Assembly (NCBI GenBank): GCA_964644845.1
Contig: CAZXXS010000081.1
Coordinates: 1 to 9,321 of the forward strand
Length of the DNA stretch: 9,321 nt
Reading direction: 5' to 3'
From: Geothermovivens sp964644845
GTDB taxonomy: Bacteria; Zhuqueibacterota; Zhuqueibacteria; Oleimicrobiales; Geothermoviventaceae
Part shown: in pieces, positions 1 to 6,432 of the stretch
How positions within the stretch are numbered: position 1 is the stretch's first letter
How the letters are laid out: each line of letters begins with the position of its first letter
Notes under the pieces: generated by a model
The model's input: the letters and a program-made list of their open reading frames with translations, nothing else
Databases searched by the model: none
Told to the model about the DNA's origin: nothing
Made by a program: the position numbers and the translations under genes

Positions 1-2
1 TC

Positions 3-521
3 TTACGGCCCCTGGGGTGGCATCAGGCCGGGACTACGCATCGGCTTGTGCGGCATCATCATGCCATGCCCGTGCATGCAGCCTGGCCGGTGCATGCTTT
101 TCTTACCGTGGTGCTTCATTTTACCCAGCTGGCGCAACTTGACCAGCTCTTTCTGTTGTTCCGGCGTCAGAATGCTGCGCACGGCCAGTCTGTTCGCCAC
201 CCGCTTTTTCTGCAGGGCAGCTTCCAATTTCTTGATCTCGTCAATCTTGCTCTCGATGGCCTTGAGGTTCGGTTTGTCGGCCATCATCAACTCTTTCAGC
301 TCCAGGCGTTTCACACCGAGCTCGTTCCGCAAGGGGAGCGTCTCCTTGGCCAGCTTCAGGTGAAGGTCCTGAATTTGTTTGCGCTGGTCGTCGGTCAGGT
401 TGAGTCGGGCCCACACGCGACCCATCTCTGGACCTCCAGCCACACCCGGTTGAGCCAAGACGACTCCCGAAGTGGCCAGCAACAAACCTACGATCACTGC
501 AACGGCGATGTTCTTCCTCAT
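3..521 (-). CDS. Secreted Spy/CpxP-like periplasmic protein with Met/His-rich tail
   Basis: The 172-residue product has an N-terminal signal peptide: basic MRKN, a hydrophobic stretch at about residues 5-22, and a likely cut after VLA at residue 23. The body is mostly charged helix and carries the two LTxxQ signatures of the Spy/CpxP/ZraP superfamily, LTDDQ (about 42-46) and LTPEQ (about 118-122). Known members are periplasmic chaperones or metal sensors. Residues 134-172 form an unusual tail with 8 Met, 6 His and one Cys (Cys148), which suggests binding of Cu, Zn or a similar metal (inference). The start is secure: ATG preceded by AAAGGAGGTAAGCA, a near-perfect ribosome site. The gene lies 49 bp after the membrane-anchored paralogue and is the last of four genes in the sigma-factor operon seen here. 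The stop codon is only 2 bases from the window edge, so anything downstream is unseen. The family is confident; the ligand is unknown. Confidence 0.85.
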   Translation of the reverse strand: MRKNIAVAVIVGLLLATSGVVLAQPGVAGGPEMGRVWARLNLTDDQRKQIQDLHLKLAKETLPLRNELGVKRLELKELMMADKPNLKAIESKIDEIKKLEAALQKKRVANRLAVRSILTPEQQKELVKLRQLGKMKHHGKKSMHRPGCMHGHGMMMPHKPMRSPGLMPPQGP

Positions 522-570
522 TGCTTACCTCCTTTGGTTTGCTTCCTTTTCTTCCTTCGTTGCAACCCCC

Positions 571-1029
571 TTACCGCTTTGGATGGTGGCGCCACATCCG
601 TTCGCGCAGTAATTTGTGAAATTTCTCCTTCTGTTCCGGTGTCATCACGTTTGCCATCTCGCGAATGTGCTTCATCGTCAGCAATTCCATTTGAGCCTGC
701 AGCTCCGCGATCCTCCTCGCTTCGGTTTTGAGAGCCAGAGAGTCAACCGTGTCCTTCTCCATCAGCTCGGACAGGCGTCGCCGCTCCTTGTGAAGTTGAC
801 GCCGCAGTGGCCTCAGTTCCCGGAAGTACCTCGCTCGAAGAGAATCCAGTGCCACTTTCTGTGAAGAGCTGAGCCCTAACGTCTCCTCGAACCCACCGCG
901 ATGGGATTTCGGTGGCCATGCCGCGGATCTCCCGTGAGGTCCGACCCAGTAGTACACAAGTGTTCCTACCGCCGCGATGTTAATGGCGACCGAAAAGAGC
1001 AAAGCGTAGAGCAACCATTTCTGCCGCAT
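571..1029 (-). CDS. Membrane-anchored Spy/CnrX-like LTxxQ periplasmic sensor protein
   Basis: The 152-residue product has one uncleaved-looking N-terminal membrane segment (about residues 5-29) followed by a helical, Arg/Glu-rich periplasmic domain. Two degenerate LTxxQ-type motifs frame that domain: LSSSQ (about 53-57) and MTPEQ (about 129-133). This layout matches the 'periplasmic heavy-metal sensor' group related to ZraP and CnrX. The C-terminus ends with a short basic/His cluster (WRHHPKR). The ATG start has a GGGAGGTAGGG ribosome site and lies 2 bases after the anti-sigma stop, so the two genes are almost certainly co-transcribed and coupled. CnrX works with an anti-sigma factor in metal-responsive ECF systems; a similar sensing role here is inferred from context only. 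It is probably a diverged paralogue of the next gene, without the Met-rich tail. Confidence 0.8.
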   Translation of the reverse strand: MRQKWLLYALLFSVAINIAAVGTLVYYWVGPHGRSAAWPPKSHRGGFEETLGLSSSQKVALDSLRARYFRELRPLRRQLHKERRRLSELMEKDTVDSLALKTEARRIAELQAQMELLTMKHIREMANVMTPEQKEKFHKLLRERMWRHHPKR

Positions 1030-1031
1030 CC

Positions 1032-1496
1032 CTACCTCCCTGTGCTCGCCAGCGTTACGGCCTCAAATGCCTCGGTCAAGGAACCGCTCTGTGGATCGGA
1101 GAAAAACTCCAGGTCTTGGGTCACGGTGGCTCCAGAAGCATGCGACGGCCCAGCCGCACGTTCCAGCTCGCTACCAAGCAGAAAGCCCAGCACCAGGCCC
1201 GCTGCTACAATCGCTGGAACAAGCACTTTCTGCAACCAACCAAGTTTCCACAAGGACGAGGTTTCCGCCCTGCCTTCTTCAGCAGTCAGGCGACTCATCA
1301 CCCGGAGCGGCAACCCCTCGTCCACTTCCGGGATGTGCCACTCGTCCAGCAACTCCTCCACCAGGTCGAGTCCCTGTGCAATCCTCTGGCACTCCGCACA
1401 GGTAGCGAGATGTTCGCTCACAAAAGCTCTTTCCCGCTTATTCAACGGCCTTTCGAGTTCCTCAACGAGAAGTTTTTGTACTTTCTTGCAGATCAT
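1032..1496 (-). CDS. Zinc-finger transmembrane anti-sigma factor
   Basis: The 154-residue product has an N-terminal anti-sigma domain with the classic HxxxCxxC zinc motif (His29, Cys33, Cys36, in SEHLATCAEC), preceded by a further Cys at position 3. A single membrane helix follows at about residues 90-108 (VLVPAIVAAGLVLGFLLG), then a short periplasmic tail of about 45 residues. Families of this type (zf-HC2/ZAS) bind and inhibit the ECF sigma factor encoded next to them and release it after an envelope or redox signal. The gene lies 84 bp downstream of the sigma gene and 2 bases upstream of the first Spy-like gene, which supports that pairing. The ATG start has a modest AAGGTGA-type ribosome site. 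The tail is too short to hold a known sensor domain, so sensing may depend on the Spy-like proteins (inference). Confidence 0.85.
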   Translation of the reverse strand: MICKKVQKLLVEELERPLNKRERAFVSEHLATCAECQRIAQGLDLVEELLDEWHIPEVDEGLPLRVMSRLTAEEGRAETSSLWKLGWLQKVLVPAIVAAGLVLGFLLGSELERAAGPSHASGATVTQDLEFFSDPQSGSLTEAFEAVTLASTGR

Positions 1497-1514
1497 TTTC
1501 CTTCACCTTGTCTC

Positions 1515-1538
1515 GCCTGTAAATACACCGCAACAGGC
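1515..1538. repeat. Inverted repeat between sigma and anti-sigma genes
   Basis: GCCTGT and ACAGGC form a perfect 6-bp stem with a 12-base AT-rich loop inside the 84-bp gap between the sigma stop and the anti-sigma start. No T-run follows on the minus strand, so it is not a normal terminator. It might be an mRNA processing or stability hairpin that sets the sigma/anti-sigma ratio, or it may be chance. Confidence 0.3.
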
Positions 1539-1580
1539 CAAAACTTGCGCGAAGCTCCCTATCCCCCGCATCTCGTTTCC

Positions 1581-2306
1581 TTACGGCTCTCCCCTCACAT
1601 CCCTTTCGTTTCTTTCCACCATTCGTTCGCGTTGTGAACCATCTTCAAGTCCAACCCTGGCGCCGTCCTTTTCCGTGAGTTCTAGCAACTCTACCAGCTT
1701 TTTTGCAAGCGCCACTTTCGCACGGTGCAACCTCGCCTCCACCGAAGAAACAGAAGTTCCCATCACCTCAGCAATTTCCTTGTACGACAGCCCTTCGTAC
1801 CGATGCAAAATGACGGCCACACGTTGTTGTTCTGGTAGAGCCGCAATTGCCTTTCTTACGGCCCACGCCCGTTCCTGGCGTAGCAGCTGTTCGTCCGGCT
1901 GTAGAACGTCCTTTTCTTCCACAAAGTCTCCGAGCCGCGCGTCGTTTTCCACTTCGTTGTTCTTCCGTACGAAACCGTCCAGCGACAGCCATCGCCGCTT
2001 CTTCTTCCACCGCAGACGGTTCAGGCAGTGATTCACCGCAACTCGGTAGACCCAGGTCGAAAAGCGCTTTTCCTGTTTGAAACTGCTTGCGTTCCTGTAG
2101 ATTTTCAGGAAAACGTCTTGAACAGCGTCTTCAGCCTCCTCGCGATTATTCAGGAGTCGGAAACACGTGGCGTAGATTTTCCGGTAGTAGCGACGAACCA
2201 GCTGGTCAAATGCCACCCGGTCTCCTCCGGCCACCCGGGCGATTAGCTCTTCGTCGCTACGCAGAGCCGAGTTCTTGCCACGAGCGCTTTCGATCGTGTC
2301 TACCAC
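1581..2306 (-). CDS. ECF-family RNA polymerase sigma factor (RpoE-like)
   Basis: The product is a sigma-70 family ECF factor containing only regions 2 and 4. Region 2 spans about residues 24-98 and includes AEDAVQDVFLKIY and FSTWVYRVAVNHCLNRLR. Region 4 spans about 150-205 and includes LPEQQRVAVILHRYEGLSYKEIA and a helix-turn-helix ending SVSSVEARLHRAK. A charged tail of about 36 residues follows, beyond the usual end of the family. The start is uncertain. I chose GTG at 2306 (241 aa), with GAGG a few bases upstream. The frame stays open to TTG at 2456 (291 aa), but those 50 extra residues look unlike a sigma factor. The anti-sigma gene follows after 84 bp, then two Spy-like genes, which points to an envelope or metal stress regulon. 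Autoregulation is likely for such loci, but I could not identify a convincing ECF promoter by eye. Confidence 0.88.
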   Translation of the reverse strand: MVDTIESARGKNSALRSDEELIARVAGGDRVAFDQLVRRYYRKIYATCFRLLNNREEAEDAVQDVFLKIYRNASSFKQEKRFSTWVYRVAVNHCLNRLRWKKKRRWLSLDGFVRKNNEVENDARLGDFVEEKDVLQPDEQLLRQERAWAVRKAIAALPEQQRVAVILHRYEGLSYKEIAEVMGTSVSSVEARLHRAKVALAKKLVELLELTEKDGARVGLEDGSQRERMVERNERDVRGEP

Positions 2307-2644
2307 GACACGCCTCGGACCACCTTCATCAACAAAATTCCGCTCCAGTCGCTCCTTCGCGCTGTTCGTCACCTTCGCCAACCGTCGCGGCAAAAAGATC
2401 ACGCCGACGGACGCACGTTTGACGTCTCGGAGTCGTTGGCCACCTCCACGATTCAAAAACCGCCAGTCTCTCGGCGTCTCTCCCCTGCCTTACTTAACTA
2501 CACCAGCCCCGCCCATTTCTTGCGCACAAGCCACTGTCAGTACATCAGAGTCGGGTGCAATCTCTCTGAGCCGTACCTACGAGCGCGCTTGAGCGACTCC
2601 TTCACGTTCTGCTTTTCCATTCTTCGCAGTTCCGCGCCACTCGC

Positions 2645-2675
2645 GCAAACAATCTCCCGCAAACATCGGCAAACA
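2645..2675. repeat. Three GCAAACA boxes
   Basis: The 7-mer GCAAACA occurs at 2645, 2659 and 2669, which gives spacings of 14 and 10 bases. The second step is close to one helical turn. The cluster lies upstream of the sigma gene and could be a regulator-binding array, but the unit is short and may be chance. Confidence 0.3.
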
Positions 2676-2677
2676 GC

Positions 2678-2697
2678 CTGCGGACGCCCTACCGCAG
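2678..2697. repeat. Small hairpin CTGCGG...CCGCAG
   Basis: This is a perfect 6-bp GC-rich inverted repeat with an 8-base loop, directly next to the GCAAACA boxes. No T-run follows on either strand, so it is not an intrinsic terminator. It lies in the putative leader of the sigma operon. Confidence 0.3.
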
Positions 2698-2731
2698 ACC
2701 GACACGCCAACAGATCCGCAGACACGCCTGG

Positions 2732-2807
2732 GTGCCTTTCCTCACTCAGTCAACGCCGAGCAGCCCGCTTAGCTCTCGAAAACCCAGCCTTTCCTCTGGA
2801 AAGGCAC
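2732..2807. promoter_or_regulatory. Palindrome with a competing distal partner (possible operator or RNA switch)
   Basis: GCCTTTCC (2787-2794) and GGAAAGGC (2798-2805) form a perfect 8-bp palindrome around TCT. GGAAAGGCAC (2798-2807) is also fully complementary to GTGCCTTTCC at 2732-2741, a perfect 10-bp alternative. A third pairing, CTGGGT (2728-2733) with ACCCAG (2782-2787), overlaps both. The region thus holds three copies of one half-site. That is compatible with a dimeric regulator operator, or with mutually exclusive RNA folds in the sigma leader transcript. Function is inferred; the symmetry itself is directly visible. Confidence 0.4.
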
Positions 2808-2866
2808 GAGCGTTCGAGTGCACCCGCGAGGTAAGTACAATGTGACTCGGTCCCCCCGAAAATACG

Positions 2867-2901
2867 AAAAGCCCGCCGGGTTTTGGCCCGGACGGGCTTT
2901 T
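2867..2901 (-). terminator. Intrinsic terminator after the aminotransferase gene
   Basis: On the minus strand AAAAGCCCG pairs perfectly with CGGGCTTTT. After a single bulged T the stem continues as CCGGG/CCCGG, giving 14 bp in all around a 6-base CCAAAA loop and ending in a T-run. It begins about 60 bp after the aminotransferase stop. The A-tract on the other flank means it could also stop plus-strand transcripts. Confidence 0.9.
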
Positions 2902-2960
2902 CTTGGGAAGGAGGGCCTGCCATGAAGCCTATTTTACTAACGCCACACGTTCCCGCGGGT

Positions 2961-4307
2961 TCATGAAACTTTTTGTAACACTTCTTCAAAGGCACTCTCC
3001 AGCAACGCCAAACCTTCGTCCAGAACATCTTCGGGGATGCTTAACGCGGGCAACGTCCGGATGACGTTTCCGTAGGTTCCCGCTTTGAGAAGCAGCAGCC
3101 CTCGCTGCGCAGCGCAATTCAACACCGACCTGACCAGCTCAGGGGCAGGTTCCTTCGTCTCGCGGTCCCGAACAAGCTCTAAGGCGTTCATGGCCCCCAG
3201 CCCACGAACATCACCGACGAAGTGAAAGCGCTCTGCGATTTTCGCAAAGCGACCGCGGATCAGCCTTCCCAGCTCTTCCGCACGCTCAACCAGACCCTCG
3301 GAATCGATCACCTCAATCGCCGCCAGAGCAGCGGCAACACTCACAGCATTGCCGCCGTACGTACCACCAATTCCGCCGACCCGGGGTGAATCCATCACGT
3401 CAGCGCGACCCGTAACGGCACTCAACGGGAACCCTCCGCCCAGGGATTTCGCCGACACGGTGATGTCCGCGGTGATGTCCAAATGTTCGGTGGCAAACCA
3501 TTTCCCCGTACGTCCCCAGCCCGACTGGATCTCGTCAGCTACAAGCAAGATGCCGTGTTCGTCGCAGAAGGCGCGCAGGCGTTTTGCGAACTCCGCAGGC
3601 ATTGGCACGAAGCCACCCTCGCCAAGCACCGGCTCGAAGAAAATCGCCGCGACGTCCTCAGGCGCCACGTGCAGCTGGAAGAATCCCTCAAACCTTCTCC
3701 AAGCCTTTTCCACGCACGAACTTTCGGAATCCGACTCCGGCCAACGGTAGCAGTACGGGAATGGTACGTGGTAGATTTCGGGAACAAAGGGACCGAGGCC
3801 CGCTTTGTACGGCACCACTTTGCCCGTGAGCGACAAAGCCAGATAAGTCCGGCCGTGAAATGCGTGCTCGAAAGCCACAAGTGCGGGTCGACGGGTGTAG
3901 GCCCGCGCAATCTTAGCAGCGTTCTCGATCGCCTCGGCTCCGCTGTTCGCGAAAAACGTCTTCTTCTCAAAATTCCCGGGAACACGCCGGCTCACTTCTT
4001 CAGCCAAGGACACGTACGGCTCGTACGCAACGACGTGAAAACACGTGTGCGTGAATTTGTCGAGTTGTTCCCGCACCGCTTTCAGGACGCGGGGATGGCG
4101 ATGCCCCACATTCAACACCCCAATCCCGGACGTAAAATCGATGAACTGGTTGCCATCCACGTCTCGCAGCAGAGCCCCCTCTGCTTCCGCAACGAAAATG
4201 CCGTGCAACGTCGCCGCCGAATTCGGTACCGCCTCCTCGCGGAAACGAGCCAGTTCCCGGGACCGCGGACCCGGTACTTCTGTCACAATTCGTGTGTACT
4301 TGCCCAT
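2961..4307 (-). CDS. gabT: Class-III PLP aminotransferase, likely 4-aminobutyrate aminotransferase
   Basis: The 448-residue product is a full-length fold-type I, class-III aminotransferase. Visible landmarks are TSGIGVLNVGHRHP (59-72), the cofactor phosphate-binding FANSGAEA (119-126), FHGRT (150-154), EPVLGEGGF (225-233), VADEIQSGWGRTG (256-268, with the cofactor Asp258), the Schiff-base lysine Lys287 in SAKSLGGGFP, and GGTYGGN (314-320). The C-terminal segment LLLLKAGTYGNVIRTLP is typical of GabT. The expected reaction is transfer of the amino group of GABA to 2-oxoglutarate, giving succinate semialdehyde and glutamate. 5-Aminovalerate or another omega-amino acid are alternative substrates that sequence alone cannot exclude. 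The ATG start has GAGGAGGCG just upstream. The gene stands alone between two terminators, with no gabD or permease in view, so substrate context is missing. Confidence 0.88.
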   Translation of the reverse strand: MGKYTRIVTEVPGPRSRELARFREEAVPNSAATLHGIFVAEAEGALLRDVDGNQFIDFTSGIGVLNVGHRHPRVLKAVREQLDKFTHTCFHVVAYEPYVSLAEEVSRRVPGNFEKKTFFANSGAEAIENAAKIARAYTRRPALVAFEHAFHGRTYLALSLTGKVVPYKAGLGPFVPEIYHVPFPYCYRWPESDSESSCVEKAWRRFEGFFQLHVAPEDVAAIFFEPVLGEGGFVPMPAEFAKRLRAFCDEHGILLVADEIQSGWGRTGKWFATEHLDITADITVSAKSLGGGFPLSAVTGRADVMDSPRVGGIGGTYGGNAVSVAAALAAIEVIDSEGLVERAEELGRLIRGRFAKIAERFHFVGDVRGLGAMNALELVRDRETKEPAPELVRSVLNCAAQRGLLLLKAGTYGNVIRTLPALSIPEDVLDEGLALLESAFEEVLQKVS

Positions 4308-4727
4308 CGCCTCCTCACACCAGATTAGTCAAGAGTCCGTTCCGTCCGCCACTGCAAAATACCCATCCTTCCGCAAATCGATTCGCGCCCTCCGAAACCT
4401 CATGCCCGCACAGCAGGCACTACAGGGCCCACGCAAGCAACCGAAAGGCACCCCTTGTTTCTCGTGTCGATCTGCAACCTTAGCGTGGTCCAGAAGCAAT
4501 CCAACCGCACTTCGAAAATAGGCGTCAACGAGTTTCCCGCCAACCGCTCGAGGCGGAGTCTCTTGCACGAGGTTCGGAGCTTCCGTCCCCCGTCTCCTCT
4601 TCTCCCACAGGCTTCGTTTGCACACCCCGTGTCGGCTGAATTCGCTTCGCCACCCTTCGCCAGTTGCCCCACCAGGTTACTCGTCTGTGAGCGGTGGCTC
4701 CCTTTGTAGACCTCCTCCTCCCACAAC
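4308..4727. other. Gap before the aminotransferase with a doubtful Cys-rich reading frame
   Basis: About 420 bp lie between the L19 terminator and the aminotransferase start; they should contain the aminotransferase promoter. One minus-strand frame (GTG at 4625 to TGA at 4329, 98 codons) ends 21 bp before the aminotransferase ATG. Its predicted product contains GCLRGPCSACCAGMRFRR, which looks like a small metal-binding cluster. It has no ribosome site and I recognise no family, so I do not call it a gene. I saw no convincing consensus promoter. Confidence 0.35.
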
Positions 4728-4760
4728 AAAAAAACCGTTGTCTTAACGCGACAACGGTTT
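4728..4760 (-). terminator. Intrinsic terminator of the ffh-rplS cluster
   Basis: On the minus strand AAACCGTTGTC and GACAACGGTTT form a perfect 11-bp stem around a 7-base loop (GCGTTAA), and the stem runs into an uninterrupted run of seven T. It begins about 35 bp after the rplS stop and marks the end of the translation operon. Confidence 0.94.
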
Positions 4761-4795
4761 CGTTTCACCCTGCATCTTACATCCCCAAGACCCCG

Positions 4796-5137
4796 TCAGC
4801 GTTTCTCCTCGATCCTCGCAGCTTTGCCCGAGCGGCCACGCAGGTAGAAGAGCTTTGCACGCCTCACCTTTCCTCTGCGCAGGCGTTCGATCTTGGTAAC
4901 GTTCGGCGAGTGCAAGGGGAAAATGCGCTCCACGCCGATGCCGTCAGAAATCTTTCTAACGGTGAAGGTTTCGTTGATGCCGCTGCCGCGCCGCGAAATT
5001 ACAACGCCCTGGAATACCTGAATCCGCTCCTTGTCACCTTCGATCACCTTCACGTGCACGGCGACCGTGTCACCCGGTCCGAACTCGGGTACGTCTGGCT
5101 TCAACTGAGCTGCGCTTACAAGATCCACTTTGTTCAT
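4796..5137 (-). CDS. rplS: 50S ribosomal protein L19
   Basis: The 113-residue product has the normal length and the family landmarks: FGPGDTVAVHVKV (19-31), ERIQVFQGVVISRRGSG (37-53), the stretch from ETFTVRKIS to RIFPLHSP (56-77), and the basic end RAKLFYLRGRSGKAARI (93-109). L19 sits at the 30S-50S interface and contributes to an intersubunit bridge. The ATG start has GGGAGGTCGAC directly upstream. The gene lies 30 bp after trmD, the usual neighbour in bacteria, and is the last gene before a strong terminator. Confidence 0.97.
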   Translation of the reverse strand: MNKVDLVSAAQLKPDVPEFGPGDTVAVHVKVIEGDKERIQVFQGVVISRRGSGINETFTVRKISDGIGVERIFPLHSPNVTKIERLRRGKVRRAKLFYLRGRSGKAARIEEKR

Positions 5138-5167
5138 GTCGACCTCCCTACTTGCGCCACGAAGCGC

Positions 5168-5899
5168 TTAATTTTCTCTGTCCAGTGTTTTCTGCTTCAT
5201 GAATTCCTCGTACAAGTCCGGACGGCGTCGTTTCGTTCGCTCCAACGCCTGCTCGCGACGCCACCGGGCAATCTCTGCGTGATGCCCGGACAACAACACA
5301 TCCGGAACACGCATGCCTTCGTACTCTTCCGGACGCGTGTAGTGTGGGTGATCGAGCAAGCCGGTACTGAACGAATCCGTGGCCGCCGAGTCGTAGTCGC
5401 TCAACACGCCGGGTACGAGCCGCACAATCGAATCGATCACGACAAGTGCGGGCAACTCACCACCCGAGAGCACGTAGTCGCCGATCGAGATTTCATCCGT
5501 CACCAGAGCCTGGCGCACACGCTCATCTACACCCTTGTAGTGTCCACTGATTAGAATCACGTGTCTGGAGCGGGAAAGCTCCTCAGCCTTCCGCTGATTG
5601 TACTTTTCCCCGTCGGGCGTCAACAGTACGACCCGTGGCCTCTCCAGCCGGAAACGCTTCGTAATGTCCCGCACACATCTGAAAATGGGCTCTGGCTTCA
5701 GAACCATTCCCGGCCCACCACCGTACGGGTAGTCGTCAATCTGCCGATGCTTGTCAAATGTGTACTGCCGCAGGTCGTAGACGTCGATCCGCACCAGGCC
5801 TTTCGTTTGAGCCCGTCGGATGATGCTGTCCTGCAATGGACTCTGTACTAACTTCGGGAATCCGGTCACCAGGTGAATGTGCAAGCGAACCTGGTTCAC
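5168..5899 (-). CDS. trmD: tRNA (guanine-N1-)-methyltransferase TrmD
   Basis: The 243-residue product is a SPOUT-class enzyme that methylates G37 at N1 in tRNAs with G36, using S-adenosylmethionine, and so prevents +1 frameshifting. The trefoil-knot cofactor site is visible as LLTPDG (92-97), SGHYKGVDERV (118-128) and SIGDYVLSGGELPA (138-151). DDYPYGGGPGM (55-65) is intact. The general-base aspartate is Asp165 in DSFSTGLLDHPHYTRP, equivalent to E. coli Asp169. The start is GTG, sharing the four bases GTGA with the rimM stop, which implies translational coupling. A weak AAGGA lies upstream inside rimM. The C-terminal tail is slightly shorter than in E. coli but no motif is missing. Confidence 0.96.
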   Translation of the reverse strand: MNQVRLHIHLVTGFPKLVQSPLQDSIIRRAQTKGLVRIDVYDLRQYTFDKHRQIDDYPYGGGPGMVLKPEPIFRCVRDITKRFRLERPRVVLLTPDGEKYNQRKAEELSRSRHVILISGHYKGVDERVRQALVTDEISIGDYVLSGGELPALVVIDSIVRLVPGVLSDYDSAATDSFSTGLLDHPHYTRPEEYEGMRVPDVLLSGHHAEIARWRREQALERTKRRRPDLYEEFMKQKTLDREN

Positions 5900-6432
5900 T
5901 CCAGCAGTCCTTCGATGTCCTTCAGATCAATCCGCCGCCTCTCCGGGTCGATTGCCGCAATCACCGGCTCGACCAGCGGCACAAGGACTTCCCGCTTTCC
6001 GTTTCGCACCACCAGTACGTCGTTGGCAGGGTACTCTTGCACCTGGTCCACAACGCCAACACTCTCACCCGCAGCCGAGAAGACCTCACAGCCAACCAGG
6101 TCGAACGCGTAGTAGGCATCGCTTTCCAGTTCCGGTAACTCTGATTTTCGGACGGCCACAACCGCTCCGCGCAGTTCTTCCGCCGTCTCTCGTGTCTCAA
6201 CACCAGAGACACGCAAGAAAACAATCCGTCCGTTTGACCGGAAACGCCGTACAACGCCTTCCAGAACCCTGCCCCGCGCTTCGAGTCGCACCTCGCGTAC
6301 GTGACGAAAACGAGTCATTTCGCGGTCCACACCCACCACCTTCAGCTCGCCGCGCAGACCGTGGGGGCGCGCGACGAAACCGATCTCGACCCATTCGTCA
6401 CTCGCACTCCATTTGGCGACTGGCGCGCTCAT
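5896..6432 (-). CDS. rimM: 16S rRNA processing factor RimM
   Basis: The 178-residue product binds S19 and helps mature the 3' domain (head) of the 30S subunit. The N-terminal barrel carries IGFVARPHGLRGELKV (17-32), the hallmark of the family. The C-terminal PRC-barrel begins near YYAFDLVGCEV (107-117) and includes PANDVLVV (135-142) and the EVLVP...EPVI stretch. The chosen start is ATG at 6432, which overlaps the khpA stop as ATGA. Its ribosome site AAGGAGGA lies inside the last khpA codons with very short spacing, so expression is probably coupled to khpA translation. The frame is open 19 codons further upstream, but that part is the shadow of khpA. Confidence 0.95.
   Translation of the reverse strand: MSAPVAKWSASDEWVEIGFVARPHGLRGELKVVGVDREMTRFRHVREVRLEARGRVLEGVVRRFRSNGRIVFLRVSGVETRETAEELRGAVVAVRKSELPELESDAYYAFDLVGCEVFSAAGESVGVVDQVQEYPANDVLVVRNGKREVLVPLVEPVIAAIDPERRRIDLKDIEGLLE

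Larger units (their letters stand above)
2307..2866. other. Gene-free, repeat-rich region upstream of the sigma gene
   Basis: About 560 bp lie between the aminotransferase terminator and the preferred sigma start. The only reading frames are short, lack ribosome sites and resemble no family. Bases 2307-2456 are an open N-terminal extension of the sigma frame. The rest holds several small repeats: a GCCTTTCC/GGAAAGGC palindrome with a distant second partner, a CTGCGG hairpin and three GCAAACA boxes. On the minus strand this must contain the promoter and 5' leader of the sigma operon, but I see no clear consensus promoter. Confidence 0.5.

Noticed and set aside
48..731. Long plus-strand reading frame
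   Set aside because: It lies opposite the two Spy-like genes, has no family resemblance or ribosome site, and is explained as their antisense shadow.
901..2031. 376-codon plus-strand reading frame
   Set aside because: It covers the antisense of the Spy-like, anti-sigma and sigma genes. Its Ser/Arg/Pro-rich composition is typical of a shadow frame in GC-rich DNA.
4400..4768. Minus-strand frame of 122 codons over the rplS terminator
   Set aside because: It begins upstream of and runs through a textbook intrinsic terminator, and the product has no recognisable features.
4694..5554. 286-codon plus-strand reading frame
   Set aside because: It crosses a strong terminator and is antisense to rplS and trmD, both of which are certain.
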